Assembly (NCBI RefSeq): GCF_014655715.1
Contig: NZ_BNBM01000005.1
Span: forward strand, 372,001-436,000
Direction: 5' to 3'
Source of the DNA: Streptomyces lanatus
GTDB lineage: Bacteria; Actinomycetota; Actinomycetes; Streptomycetales; Streptomycetaceae
DNA length: 64,000 bases
Within the stretch, counting starts at the first letter, position 1. Every line of letters begins with the position of its first letter. Under the pieces are notes generated by a model that was not told the DNA's origin, did no database searches, and saw only the letters and a list, made by a program, of their open reading frames with translations. Positions 23,515 through 30,427 of this stretch are shown piece after piece. The translations under genes were made by a program, and so were the position numbers.

Positions 23515-24674
23515 AGGCGTCGACTTTCGTCTATCCCTGGGACGTCAACGGGGACCCGGAGGCACCCGGCAGGATCGCCGCCCTCGGAGTGCGACAGGTG
23601 ACGCTCGCCGCCGCCTACCACTCCACCCGCGCCCTCACCCCCCGCCACCCGCGCCACCGCATCGTCACCGCCGAGCACGCGGCCGTGCTGTACCCGCCGG
23701 ACGACCGCTGGAAGGGCCGCGAGCTGCGCCCCTACCCCGCCGGCGACTGGGCACCCGGCGACGCCTACGGCGAGGCCGCCGCCGCGCTGACCGACGCCGG
23801 TCTGGAGGTGCACACCTGGGTGGTCCTCGCGCACAACTCCCGCCTCGGCGCCGAGCACCCCGACACCTCGGTCGTCAACGCCTACGGCGACCGCTACCCC
23901 TGGGCCCCCTGCATCGCCCAGCCCGCCACGCGCGCGTACCTCGTCGAACTCGCCGCCGAGGCAGCCGTACGGCCCGGAGCGCACGGTACCGAGCTGGAGT
24001 CCCTCGGCTGGTACGGACTCCAGCATCTGCACGCCCACGACAAGACCGCCGGGGTGCCGCTCGGGGACGCCGGGCACTACCTGATGGCGCTCTGCTTCTG
24101 CCCGACCTGCAAGGAGGGCTACGGCGCCCAGGGCCTGGACCCCGACGAACTGGCCGCCGCCGTACGCGCCGCCCTGGAGCCGCTGTGGCGGCAGACGCAG
24201 GACGACGAGGGCTGGGCCGGGGTCGAGAAGCTGCTCGGTGAGCGGACGGCGGCCGCCACGCGCGCGTGGCGCGACGAAACCGCCCGCACCCTCCAGGAGG
24301 CGGCCATCACCTCGGTCCGGGCAGCCGCACCCGACGGCTTCCAGGTCCTGCTGCACGCCGACCCGGTGACCCACCACGTCGGCGCGAACCCCGGAGTCGA
24401 CCCCGCGCACATCCTGTCCGTCGCGGACGGCGTGGTCGTGCCCTGCGCGGGCGGCCCCGGCCTGCTCACACCCTTCGCCGAACAGGAGCGTTCGGGGGCG
24501 GTCATCGCCGCCAACCTCGGCGCGGTCTCCGGGATGGGCGGCAGTCCCGGCACCCTGGCGTCGGACGCGGCACGCGCGCGTGAGCTCGGCGCCACCGAGA
24601 TCCGGCTCTATCACGCGGGGTTGGCGTCGGACGGCGACCTGGTGGCGGTACGGGAGGGACTCGCCGCGCTCTGA
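23511..24674 (+). CDS. Uncharacterised protein coupled to kdgD, glycoside-hydrolase-like
   Basis: 387 residues from a GTG overlapping the kdgD stop by four bases. I do not recognise a named family. The layout suggests a TIM barrel: RIAALGVRQVTLAAAYHS, DAGLEVHTWVVLAHNSRLGAEHP, then ELESLGWYGLQHLHAHDKTAG and a Cys pair CFCPTCKEGYG, ending VSGMGGSPGTLASDAARARELGATEIRLYHAGL. There is no signal peptide, so it acts in the cytoplasm. Acidic and aromatic residues near ELESLGWYG would suit a sugar-acid active site. Coupling to kdgD points to uronate or aldarate metabolism. Its 3' end overlaps the convergent MFS gene by 64 bases. Confidence 0.7.
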   Translation: MKASTFVYPWDVNGDPEAPGRIAALGVRQVTLAAAYHSTRALTPRHPRHRIVTAEHAAVLYPPDDRWKGRELRPYPAGDWAPGDAYGEAAAALTDAGLEVHTWVVLAHNSRLGAEHPDTSVVNAYGDRYPWAPCIAQPATRAYLVELAAEAAVRPGAHGTELESLGWYGLQHLHAHDKTAGVPLGDAGHYLMALCFCPTCKEGYGAQGLDPDELAAAVRAALEPLWRQTQDDEGWAGVEKLLGERTAAATRAWRDETARTLQEAAITSVRAAAPDGFQVLLHADPVTHHVGANPGVDPAHILSVADGVVVPCAGGPGLLTPFAEQERSGAVIAANLGAVSGMGGSPGTLASDAARARELGATEIRLYHAGLASDGDLVAVREGLAAL

Positions 24675-25852
24675 AGCAGCGGTACGGCGGTCAGCAGCCA
24701 CACCAGGCCCAGCACGGCCAGCAGAAGCCGTACGTCGACCAGTTCGACCAGCGCCGCACCCGCCGCGAGGCCGACGACGTTGGGCGTGAACACGAGCGTG
24801 TTGGCCGTGGCGGCGGTACGGCCCAGCAGCGCGTCCGGGGTCTCACGCTGTACGGCCGTGAGCGCGGCGATCAGGACGCAGGGCAGCCCCGCGCCGATCG
24901 CCGCGCTGCACACCAGGGCCACCGGGTCGGACGGAATCGCGCGCAGCCCCGCGGCGACGGCCGTCACGGCGATGCCGTACGCGGCGAAACGGCGCTCACC
25001 GAGGCGGCGCAGCGCCGGGCCGGAGAGCAGCCCGATCGCCACCGAACCGGCGCCCTGCACGGCGTACAGCACACCGGCGTACGCCGGGGCGCGCCCGAGG
25101 CGGTCGATGACGGCGTAGCTCAGCGCACCGCTGAGCCCGGCGCACAGCATGGTGGTGCCGCCGGCCAGGACGAGCGGTCGCAGCCGGGGGTGTCGCCACA
25201 GATAGCGGGCGCCCTCGGCGGTCTGCTCCCGCCAGCCGCCGGCCGGCGGCTCGGGCCGGCTCTCGCGCACCCGCAGGGCCGCGTACAGGCCGGTCGCCAG
25301 CACGAACGTGACGGCGTCGAGCAGGGCGACATGCCCGCCGCCGTACGCCGCGTAGATGCCCGCGCCGGCCAGCGGGGCGAGGAGCTTCATGCCCTCGTTG
25401 GCGGTCATGCGCAGCCCGTTGAAGTCGCCGAGCAAGGAAGCGGGGACGGCGCCCGCGACGAGCGCCGACTCGGCGGCGTCATGCACGACCCCCGCGGCGC
25501 CGTACACGAACAGGACCGCGAACAGCAGCCACACCCGGTCCGCGGAGTCGACGACGAACAGGGTTGGCAGCAGCGCGGCCAGAAGCAGATTCATGCCGAT
25601 CAGCAGGGGCTTGCGGCGGACGCGGTCGGCCAGCGTGCCGAGGAGCGGGCCGGCCAGGGTGGGCGCCCACATGGCGAGCATGCACAGCGCGGCCAGGCCG
25701 TCGGAGCCGGTGAGGTCCTTCACCCATACGCCGGAGGCCAGCCACAACGCGGAGGTACCGAAGCCGGAGACCACGACTCCGGCGAGGTAGAGGCCGGCGT
25801 TGCGATTGCGGAGGACGCGGGGGAGTGCCCAGGTGGTGGTGGTCGTCGTCAT
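24611..25852 (-). CDS. Major facilitator superfamily transporter
   Basis: 413 residues with about twelve hydrophobic segments, beginning NAGLYLAGVVVSGFGTSALWLASGVWV. The motif A-like loop GTLADRVRRKPLLIGMN follows the second helix. The family resembles the drug/macrolide-efflux (MefA/EntS-like) MFS_3 group. The central loop RESRPEPPAGGWREQTAEGARYLWRHPRLR is typical. The substrate is unknown. The C-terminus overlaps the convergent gene at 23511-24674 by 64 bases. The start has only a weak ribosome site. Confidence 0.85.
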   Translation of the reverse strand: MTTTTTTWALPRVLRNRNAGLYLAGVVVSGFGTSALWLASGVWVKDLTGSDGLAALCMLAMWAPTLAGPLLGTLADRVRRKPLLIGMNLLLAALLPTLFVVDSADRVWLLFAVLFVYGAAGVVHDAAESALVAGAVPASLLGDFNGLRMTANEGMKLLAPLAGAGIYAAYGGGHVALLDAVTFVLATGLYAALRVRESRPEPPAGGWREQTAEGARYLWRHPRLRPLVLAGGTTMLCAGLSGALSYAVIDRLGRAPAYAGVLYAVQGAGSVAIGLLSGPALRRLGERRFAAYGIAVTAVAAGLRAIPSDPVALVCSAAIGAGLPCVLIAALTAVQRETPDALLGRTAATANTLVFTPNVVGLAAGAALVELVDVRLLLAVLGLVWLLTAVPLLQSAASPSRTATRSPSDANPA

Positions 25853-25924
25853 GCCTGGTCACTGTGCGGCTAAGGAGGGGGGTCGGGGATCGGGTATGTG
25901 CCTTAGATGCCTTAGAAGGTGGCC

Positions 25925-26029
25925 TGTGTGGGGTGCGGCTATGTGGGGTGCGGGTGTGTGAGCTGCGCCCGTGTGGCCTGGACCTATGTGGCGTAGACCC
26001 ATGTGGCGTGGACCTATATGGGCTGCACC
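25925..26029. repeat. Seven tandem 15-base repeats upstream of the TOPRIM gene
   Basis: Seven imperfect 15-base units (e.g. TATGTGGCGTAGACC, CATGTGGCGTGGACC) run without gaps. Read on the minus strand each unit contains CACAT or CACAC followed by ten variable bases, the same design as the array at 10662-10736. It fills most of the 246-base gap between the MFS gene and the TOPRIM gene; the remaining sequence shows nothing notable. Confidence 0.8.
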
Positions 26030-26098
26030 TGCATCGGACATCGGACACCGGAAGAAATTGCCTGGCGTGGTGGCCGGAAGCGGGCGGAGACTCGATCT

Positions 26099-26713
26099 GT
26101 GGCGGACATGGGGGCGTTTCGGGAAGCGGTCGTCGAGTGGGCGGCCGGGGGCTCGGATGACCTGGCACGGGAGTTGGCCGAGCGGCTGCCTGTGCGGACG
26201 GTCGTTCTGCTCGAAGGGCCGAGCGATGTCGCGGCGGTCGATGCGCTGGCCGCGCGCCGGGGCCGGAATCTCGCGGCCGAGGGGGTCTGTGTGCTGCCGA
26301 TGGGCGGCGCCATGAGCGTCGGGCGGTTCGCCGGCATGCTGGGGCCGTCCGGCCTGGGCCTGCGGCTGACGGGGCTGTGCGACGAGAGGGAGCGTCCCTT
26401 TTACGCCCGTGGCCTGGAGCGGGCCGGTGCGGAGCAGGAGTTCTTCGTCTGCGCGGCCGATCTGGAGGACGAGCTGATCCGCGCGCTGGGTGTGACACGA
26501 GTGGCGGAACTGGTCCGGGCCGAGGGCGAACTGCGCGGCCTCCAGACCTTTCAGCGCCAGCCCGCGCAACAGGGCCGCACTTCGCAACAGCAATTGCGCC
26601 GCTTCCTCGGCACAAGGGCAGGGCGCAAGATCCACTACGGCCGCATTCTCGTCGAGGCCCTCGACCCGGACCGCGTACCCGCCCCGCTCGACGAGCTGTT
26701 CGCCTGCCTCTGA
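26099..26713 (+). CDS. Stand-alone TOPRIM domain protein (OLD-like)
   Basis: 204 residues from GTG 26099, which has GCGGAG at ideal spacing; ATG 26108 is an alternative. VVLLEGPSDVAAVDALAARRG supplies the conserved Glu of a TOPRIM fold in the EGPSD form typical of OLD-family nucleases, followed by VCVLPMGGAMSVGRF and LTGLCDERERPFY, where the usual Asp-x-Asp is partly replaced. No ABC-ATPase domain is present, unlike full OLD proteins. The C-terminal part is mostly helical and contains a Gln-rich patch. Its role is unknown: nucleotide-processing or a remnant of an ATPase-TOPRIM system. Confidence 0.7.
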   Translation: MADMGAFREAVVEWAAGGSDDLARELAERLPVRTVVLLEGPSDVAAVDALAARRGRNLAAEGVCVLPMGGAMSVGRFAGMLGPSGLGLRLTGLCDERERPFYARGLERAGAEQEFFVCAADLEDELIRALGVTRVAELVRAEGELRGLQTFQRQPAQQGRTSQQQLRRFLGTRAGRKIHYGRILVEALDPDRVPAPLDELFACL

Positions 26714-26833
26714 GGGGGCGGTGAGGCTCGGCGGGAATCCGTTGGAAGCTGTCGATTCAGCCACTGGGGTGCGCGAGGGCCCGGCCATAGCGTGGTGAGC
26801 CGACCAAGCAGCCCATCGGAAAAGGCACTTCCC

Positions 26834-27268
26834 ATGCAATACGTCGCGCCGATCGGCGTCGGTCTCCTCTACGCCTTCCTGATGTCCCTGATCCGAGAGC
26901 CGCACCGGCGGCGCTTCAACGCGATCATGGTCGCCGGGGCGGGTGCCGCCTATCTCAGCGGCGGTGGTCTGGGCGGCTGGGAGTTCGCGTTCACCGTGGT
27001 GGCCACCTATGTCGCCTACCGCGGCCTGGAGTCATGGACCTTCATCGGCATCGCCTGGCTACTGCACACCGCGTGGGACATCGTCCACCACATCAAGGGC
27101 AACCCGATCATCCCCTTCCTCCACACGTCCTCCCTGGGCTGCGCGATCTGCGACCCGGTGATCGCGCTGTGGTGCTTCGCGGGCGGGAAGACGCCGAGGG
27201 AACTGGTGGAGTGGGGAATACCGAGGGAGAGCGAGATCCATCCGAGATCCGCCCCGCACCACCGATGA
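26834..27268 (+). CDS. Small integral membrane protein of unknown function
   Basis: 144 residues from ATG 26834. Three to four hydrophobic stretches (APIGVGLLYAFLMSLI, NAIMVAGAGAAYLSGGGLGGWEFAFTVVATYVAYRGL, FIGIAWLLHTAWDIVHHI, GCAICDPVIALWCFAGG). The conserved-looking core HTAWDIVHHIKGNPIIPF places His and Asp residues at the membrane face, and two Cys lie in SLGCAICDP. I do not assign a function. It stands between unrelated genes and appears monocistronic; the 120 bases upstream contain nothing recognisable beyond the start region. Confidence 0.7.
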   Translation: MQYVAPIGVGLLYAFLMSLIREPHRRRFNAIMVAGAGAAYLSGGGLGGWEFAFTVVATYVAYRGLESWTFIGIAWLLHTAWDIVHHIKGNPIIPFLHTSSLGCAICDPVIALWCFAGGKTPRELVEWGIPRESEIHPRSAPHHR

Positions 27269-27327
27269 GTTTCACCCCCACACCCGGTCCACCCTCCAGG
27301 AAGAGATCCCTGAGGAGGCTCCCGCCC

Positions 27328-27918
27328 ATGACCGACACGACCCTCGACCTCGGGCCGCAGACCCAGGTCGTCGCCCGCCTCGCCGCAGCCGTCGCCGACG
27401 AGCAGCTCTCGGCGCCGACGCCCTGCCCCGACCTGGCGGTGCGCAATCTGCTGGGCCATCTGCTCGGCCTGTCCGTCGCCTTCCGTGACGCCGGTCGCAA
27501 GGATCTGGGTGCCACGACCGACACCAGCCCGGAGGCCGCCGTACCGGACATCGCCCCCGGCTGGCGCGAGGAGCTGCCCAAGGTGCTCGACGAACTGGCC
27601 GAGGCCTGGCGTGCCCCGGACGCCTGGACCGGAATGACCCGCGCGGGCGGTGTCGACCTGCCCGGTGCGGTGGCGGCCGCCGTGGCCGCGGACGAGCTGG
27701 TGATCCACGCCTGGGACCTGGCCGTGGCCACGGGACAGCGGTACAGCCCGGACCCGGCCGCCCTCCAGGCGTCGTACGACTTCCTGCGCGCCGCCGCCGA
27801 CGCCGGCGACCGGGGCGGCGGCATCTTCGGCCCGGTCGTCCCGGTACCGGACGAGGCACCCCTGCTCGACCGCGCGGTGGGCCTGAGCGGCCGGGATCCG
27901 GGGTGGCGGCAGCCGTAG
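27328..27918 (+). CDS. DinB/maleylpyruvate-isomerase-like metal-binding protein (TIGR03086 type)
   Basis: 196 residues from ATG 27328 with GAGGAGG upstream. The N-terminal helical bundle shows TPCPDLAVRNLLGHLLG with the conserved His, and DELVIHAWDLAVATGQ near residue 130 gives the second metal-ligand region. This pattern belongs to the mycothiol-dependent maleylpyruvate isomerase/DinB-like superfamily of actinobacteria. Members are cytoplasmic and probably thiol-dependent enzymes, mostly uncharacterised. It is not clearly part of an operon, though the MBL-fold gene starts 44 bases downstream. Confidence 0.8.
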   Translation: MTDTTLDLGPQTQVVARLAAAVADEQLSAPTPCPDLAVRNLLGHLLGLSVAFRDAGRKDLGATTDTSPEAAVPDIAPGWREELPKVLDELAEAWRAPDAWTGMTRAGGVDLPGAVAAAVAADELVIHAWDLAVATGQRYSPDPAALQASYDFLRAAADAGDRGGGIFGPVVPVPDEAPLLDRAVGLSGRDPGWRQP

Positions 27919-27962
27919 AACGCGGGTGCGAGCCGGCGCACGGCCTGCATACGCTGCCGTCC

Positions 27963-28739
27963 ATGCCCGCCACACCCATGCCCTCCCTGCCCCTCACCCT
28001 CACCGTCCTCGGCACCGCCTCCCCGCACCCGCGGCCCGATCGCCCCTGTTCCGGGTATCTGGTGCGCGGTGGCGGCGCCGAGGTGTGGGTGGACGCGGGG
28101 ACCGGGAGCTTCGCGGAGTTGCAGCGGCACACCGATCCCGCGCGGATCGACGCGATCTGGATCTCGCATCTGCACGCCGACCACTGCGCCGATCTCCTGG
28201 CGGCGTTCTATGGATTGGCGTACGGAGGGCTCACTCCCGTCGCACCCGTCCCGGTGTACGCCCCGCAAGGCTGCGCCGAGCGTCTCGCGGGGTTCTTCGG
28301 GCGGCCCGACGCCGGGTTTCTGAGTGACGTCTTCCTCTTCCAGCCGCTGTGTGACGGGCATCGCGTCCAGCACGGTGACCTGCTGCTCACCTCACGTGCC
28401 GTGGTGCACGACGTCGAGGCGTACGGGGTGCGGATCGAGAGCGGTGGACGGGTGCTCGCGTACTCGGGGGACAGCGGTCCCTGTCCCGAGCTCACCGAAC
28501 TCGCCCGTGACGCCGACCTGTTCCTGTGCGAGGCCGACATCGACGCACATCGCGATGGCGAACAGGTGCATCTGACGCCCGAGGACGCCGGAATCACGGC
28601 CCGGCGAGCCGGCGTACGGCAGCTCGTCGTCACGCATGTCGGGCCCACGCTCACCCCGGAGACGGCGACCCTCCGTGCCGCCGCGGCCTTCGGCGGACCC
28701 ACCGGCACCGCGCGCGAAGGTCAGGCGCTGCCCGTCTGA
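27963..28739 (+). CDS. MBL-fold metallo-hydrolase
   Basis: 258 residues from ATG 27963. HLHADH (His69, His71, Asp73, His74) is the metal-binding signature of the metallo-beta-lactamase fold. LTLTVLGTASPHPRPDRPCSGYLV precedes it, LAYSGDSGPCPEL carries the bridging Asp and VVTHVGP the last His. VVHDVEAYGVRIE gives another ligand His. The arrangement is that of RNase Z/phosphodiesterase-like members. It has no signal peptide. The physiological substrate is unknown. Confidence 0.87.
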   Translation: MPATPMPSLPLTLTVLGTASPHPRPDRPCSGYLVRGGGAEVWVDAGTGSFAELQRHTDPARIDAIWISHLHADHCADLLAAFYGLAYGGLTPVAPVPVYAPQGCAERLAGFFGRPDAGFLSDVFLFQPLCDGHRVQHGDLLLTSRAVVHDVEAYGVRIESGGRVLAYSGDSGPCPELTELARDADLFLCEADIDAHRDGEQVHLTPEDAGITARRAGVRQLVVTHVGPTLTPETATLRAAAAFGGPTGTAREGQALPV

Positions 28740-28779
28740 CGTTCCCACCAGGAACCTCAACTTCCTTTTGTCAGAAGCA

Positions 28780-28839
28780 TTGACGAAACACAGGGCCCCT
28801 CCTACCTTCATCGCGTCGTACTTCGTACGTCATATATGA
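28780..28839 (+). promoter_or_regulatory. Promoter and palindromic operator of the FCD-regulator operon
   Basis: TTGACG (28780-28785), 17 bases, TACCTT (28803-28808). Downstream is the perfect palindrome TCATATATGA (28830-28839) immediately before the regulator gene. Its position after the predicted start site suits autorepression by the GntR/FCD protein. Confidence 0.55.
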
Positions 28840-28862
28840 GACGCGATATCCGAGAGGCGCGC

Positions 28863-29519
28863 ATGACCTCTGTGCCCACGCCGATCCCCTCGCGCACGCA
28901 GTTCGTGCTGGAGGAGATCAAACGCCGCATCCTCACCGGGCAGTTGACGCCTGGTCAGGCCCTGGTCGAGACCGATCTCGCCGCGCAGTTCGGGGTGTCG
29001 AAGACCCCGGTGCGCGAGGCGCTCAAGACGCTCGCCGGGACCGGGCTGGTCGTGATGAGCCAGTACAAGGGCGTCACGGTGCGCATGGTGGACGCGGACA
29101 TGGCGCGCGAGATCTACGACGTGCGGTTGCTCCTCGAACCCGAGGCGCTCCGGCGGGCGGTGCGACGCGGTGCCTCCCTGGCCGCCGCCCGTGACGCGCT
29201 GACCCGCGCCGACGCCGCCACCGACACCGCCGAACGCTCCCTCGCCAACCGGGAGTTCCACCGCGCCCTGTATCTGCCGTGCGGCAACCCGCTGCTCGGC
29301 CGGATGCTCGACGAGGTCCGCGACCAGGCGGCCCTCGTCTCCGCCGTCGCCTGGGCCGCCTCCCCCTCCTGGGACCGCGAGGCCGGCGAGCACCGGGAGA
29401 TCCTGCGGCTGGCGCTCGAAGGGGACGCCGACAGCGCGGCCCGCGCCCTGCATGCCCATATCGCGTCCTTCGTCGAGCGAGCGTTCCCCGAGGCAGCGGA
29501 CCAGGAAGGTCAGGAATGA
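28863..29519 (+). CDS. GntR-family (FCD subfamily) regulator of sugar-acid genes
   Basis: 218 residues from ATG 28863 (GAGAGG upstream); an ATG at 28836 would add nine residues but lies inside the putative operator. Winged helix: FVLEEIKRRILTGQLTPGQ and DLAAQFGVSKTPVREALKTLAGTGLV. The FCD domain contains YDVRLLLEPEALRRAV, NREFHRALYLPCGNPLL and EHREILRLALEGDADSAARALHAHI, with the His metal ligands expected. It overlaps the next gene by four bases, so regulator and the two catabolic genes form one operon. A sugar acid is the likely effector. Confidence 0.9.
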   Translation: MTSVPTPIPSRTQFVLEEIKRRILTGQLTPGQALVETDLAAQFGVSKTPVREALKTLAGTGLVVMSQYKGVTVRMVDADMAREIYDVRLLLEPEALRRAVRRGASLAAARDALTRADAATDTAERSLANREFHRALYLPCGNPLLGRMLDEVRDQAALVSAVAWAASPSWDREAGEHREILRLALEGDADSAARALHAHIASFVERAFPEAADQEGQE

Positions 29520-30427
29520 GCGGCATGACGTTCGAGACCGAGCGGACGGCCCTGGCCGACGTGGTGGCGATCCCGGTGACACCGTTCGCCGAGGACGGAC
29601 GCGTGGACCAGGACGCCCACCGTGCTCTGCTGCGTCGGCTGCTCGACGGGGGCGTCACCACGCTCACCCCCAACGGCAACACCGGCGAGTTCTACACCCT
29701 CACTCCCCAAGAACGCCGCCTCGTCACCGAGTTGACCGTCGACGAGGTCGGCGACCGCGCCGCCATCCTCGTCGGCGTCGGCCACGACGTGCCCACCGCC
29801 GTCGCGTCCGCGCTGCACGCCCGTGAGCTCGGCGTCCGGATGGTGATGGTCCATCAGCCCGTCCACCCCTACGTCTCCCAGAGCGGCTGGGTCGACTACC
29901 ACCGCGCCATCGCCGCCGCCGTGCCCGACCTCGGCGTCGTGCCGTACATCCGCAACGCCCAGCTCAGCGGCACGCGGCTGGCCGAACTCGCCGACGACTG
30001 CCCGAACGTCATCGGCGTGAAGTACGCCGTCCCGGACGCCGCCAAGTTCGCCGCCTTCGCGCGGGACGCGGGCCTGGAGCGCTTCGTCTGGGTCGCCGGG
30101 CTCGCCGAGCCGTACGCGCCCTCCTACTTCTCGGCCGGCGCCACCGGCTTCACCTCGGGGCTCGTGAACGTCGCACCGTCCGTTTCGCTGAACATGATCG
30201 AAGCGCTTCGATCCGGCGACTACCCGGCCGCGATGAAGGTCTGGGAGCAGATCCGCCGCTTCGAAGAGCTGCGCGCCGCCAACGGCTCCGCCAACAACGT
30301 CACCGTCGTCAAGGAGGCCCTCGCCTCACTGGGCCTGTGCCGCCGCGACGTACGCCCGCCCAGTCGGGAACTCCCCGAGGACGAGCGTGCCGAGGTCGCC
30401 GCCATCGCCGCCGGGTGGTCGATATGA
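29516..30427 (+). CDS. DHDPS/NAL-family aldolase or dehydratase for a keto-deoxy sugar acid
   Basis: 303 residues, starting ATGA across the regulator's stop. TIM-barrel family with ADVVAIPVTPFAEDGRVD, NGNTGEFYTLTPQE, catalytic Tyr in VVPYIRNAQ and Schiff-base Lys in VIGVKYAVPD. Between FCD regulator and IlvD/Edd dehydratase, it probably acts on the 2-keto-3-deoxy acid produced by the latter, either by dehydration (KDA-dehydratase-like) or retro-aldol cleavage. The substrate (arabinonate, galactonate, rhamnonate type) cannot be decided from sequence. A perfect 18-base palindrome lies within its coding region at 30196-30213. Confidence 0.85.
   Translation: MSGMTFETERTALADVVAIPVTPFAEDGRVDQDAHRALLRRLLDGGVTTLTPNGNTGEFYTLTPQERRLVTELTVDEVGDRAAILVGVGHDVPTAVASALHARELGVRMVMVHQPVHPYVSQSGWVDYHRAIAAAVPDLGVVPYIRNAQLSGTRLAELADDCPNVIGVKYAVPDAAKFAAFARDAGLERFVWVAGLAEPYAPSYFSAGATGFTSGLVNVAPSVSLNMIEALRSGDYPAAMKVWEQIRRFEELRAANGSANNVTVVKEALASLGLCRRDVRPPSRELPEDERAEVAAIAAGWSI
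30196..30213. promoter_or_regulatory. Perfect 18-base LacI-like palindrome inside the DHDPS-family gene
   Basis: GATCGAAGCGCTTCGATC is fully self-complementary and has the GAAGCGCTTC core seen in LacI-family operators. It uses codons rare for this genome (GAA, CTT, CGA), suggesting sequence constraint beyond coding. It may be an intragenic operator or roadblock site. Confidence 0.4.

Noticed and set aside
24611..24674. Fusion or mis-annotation at the overlapping ends of the kdgD-linked gene and the MFS gene.
   Set aside because: Both reading frames have normal codon bias up to their stops, so a true convergent overlap is more likely.
25859..26029. A protein with HIGPR-type five-residue repeats on the minus strand.
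   Set aside because: The frame runs on as the antisense of the TOPRIM gene, with no ribosome site or homology; the DNA repeat is sufficient explanation.
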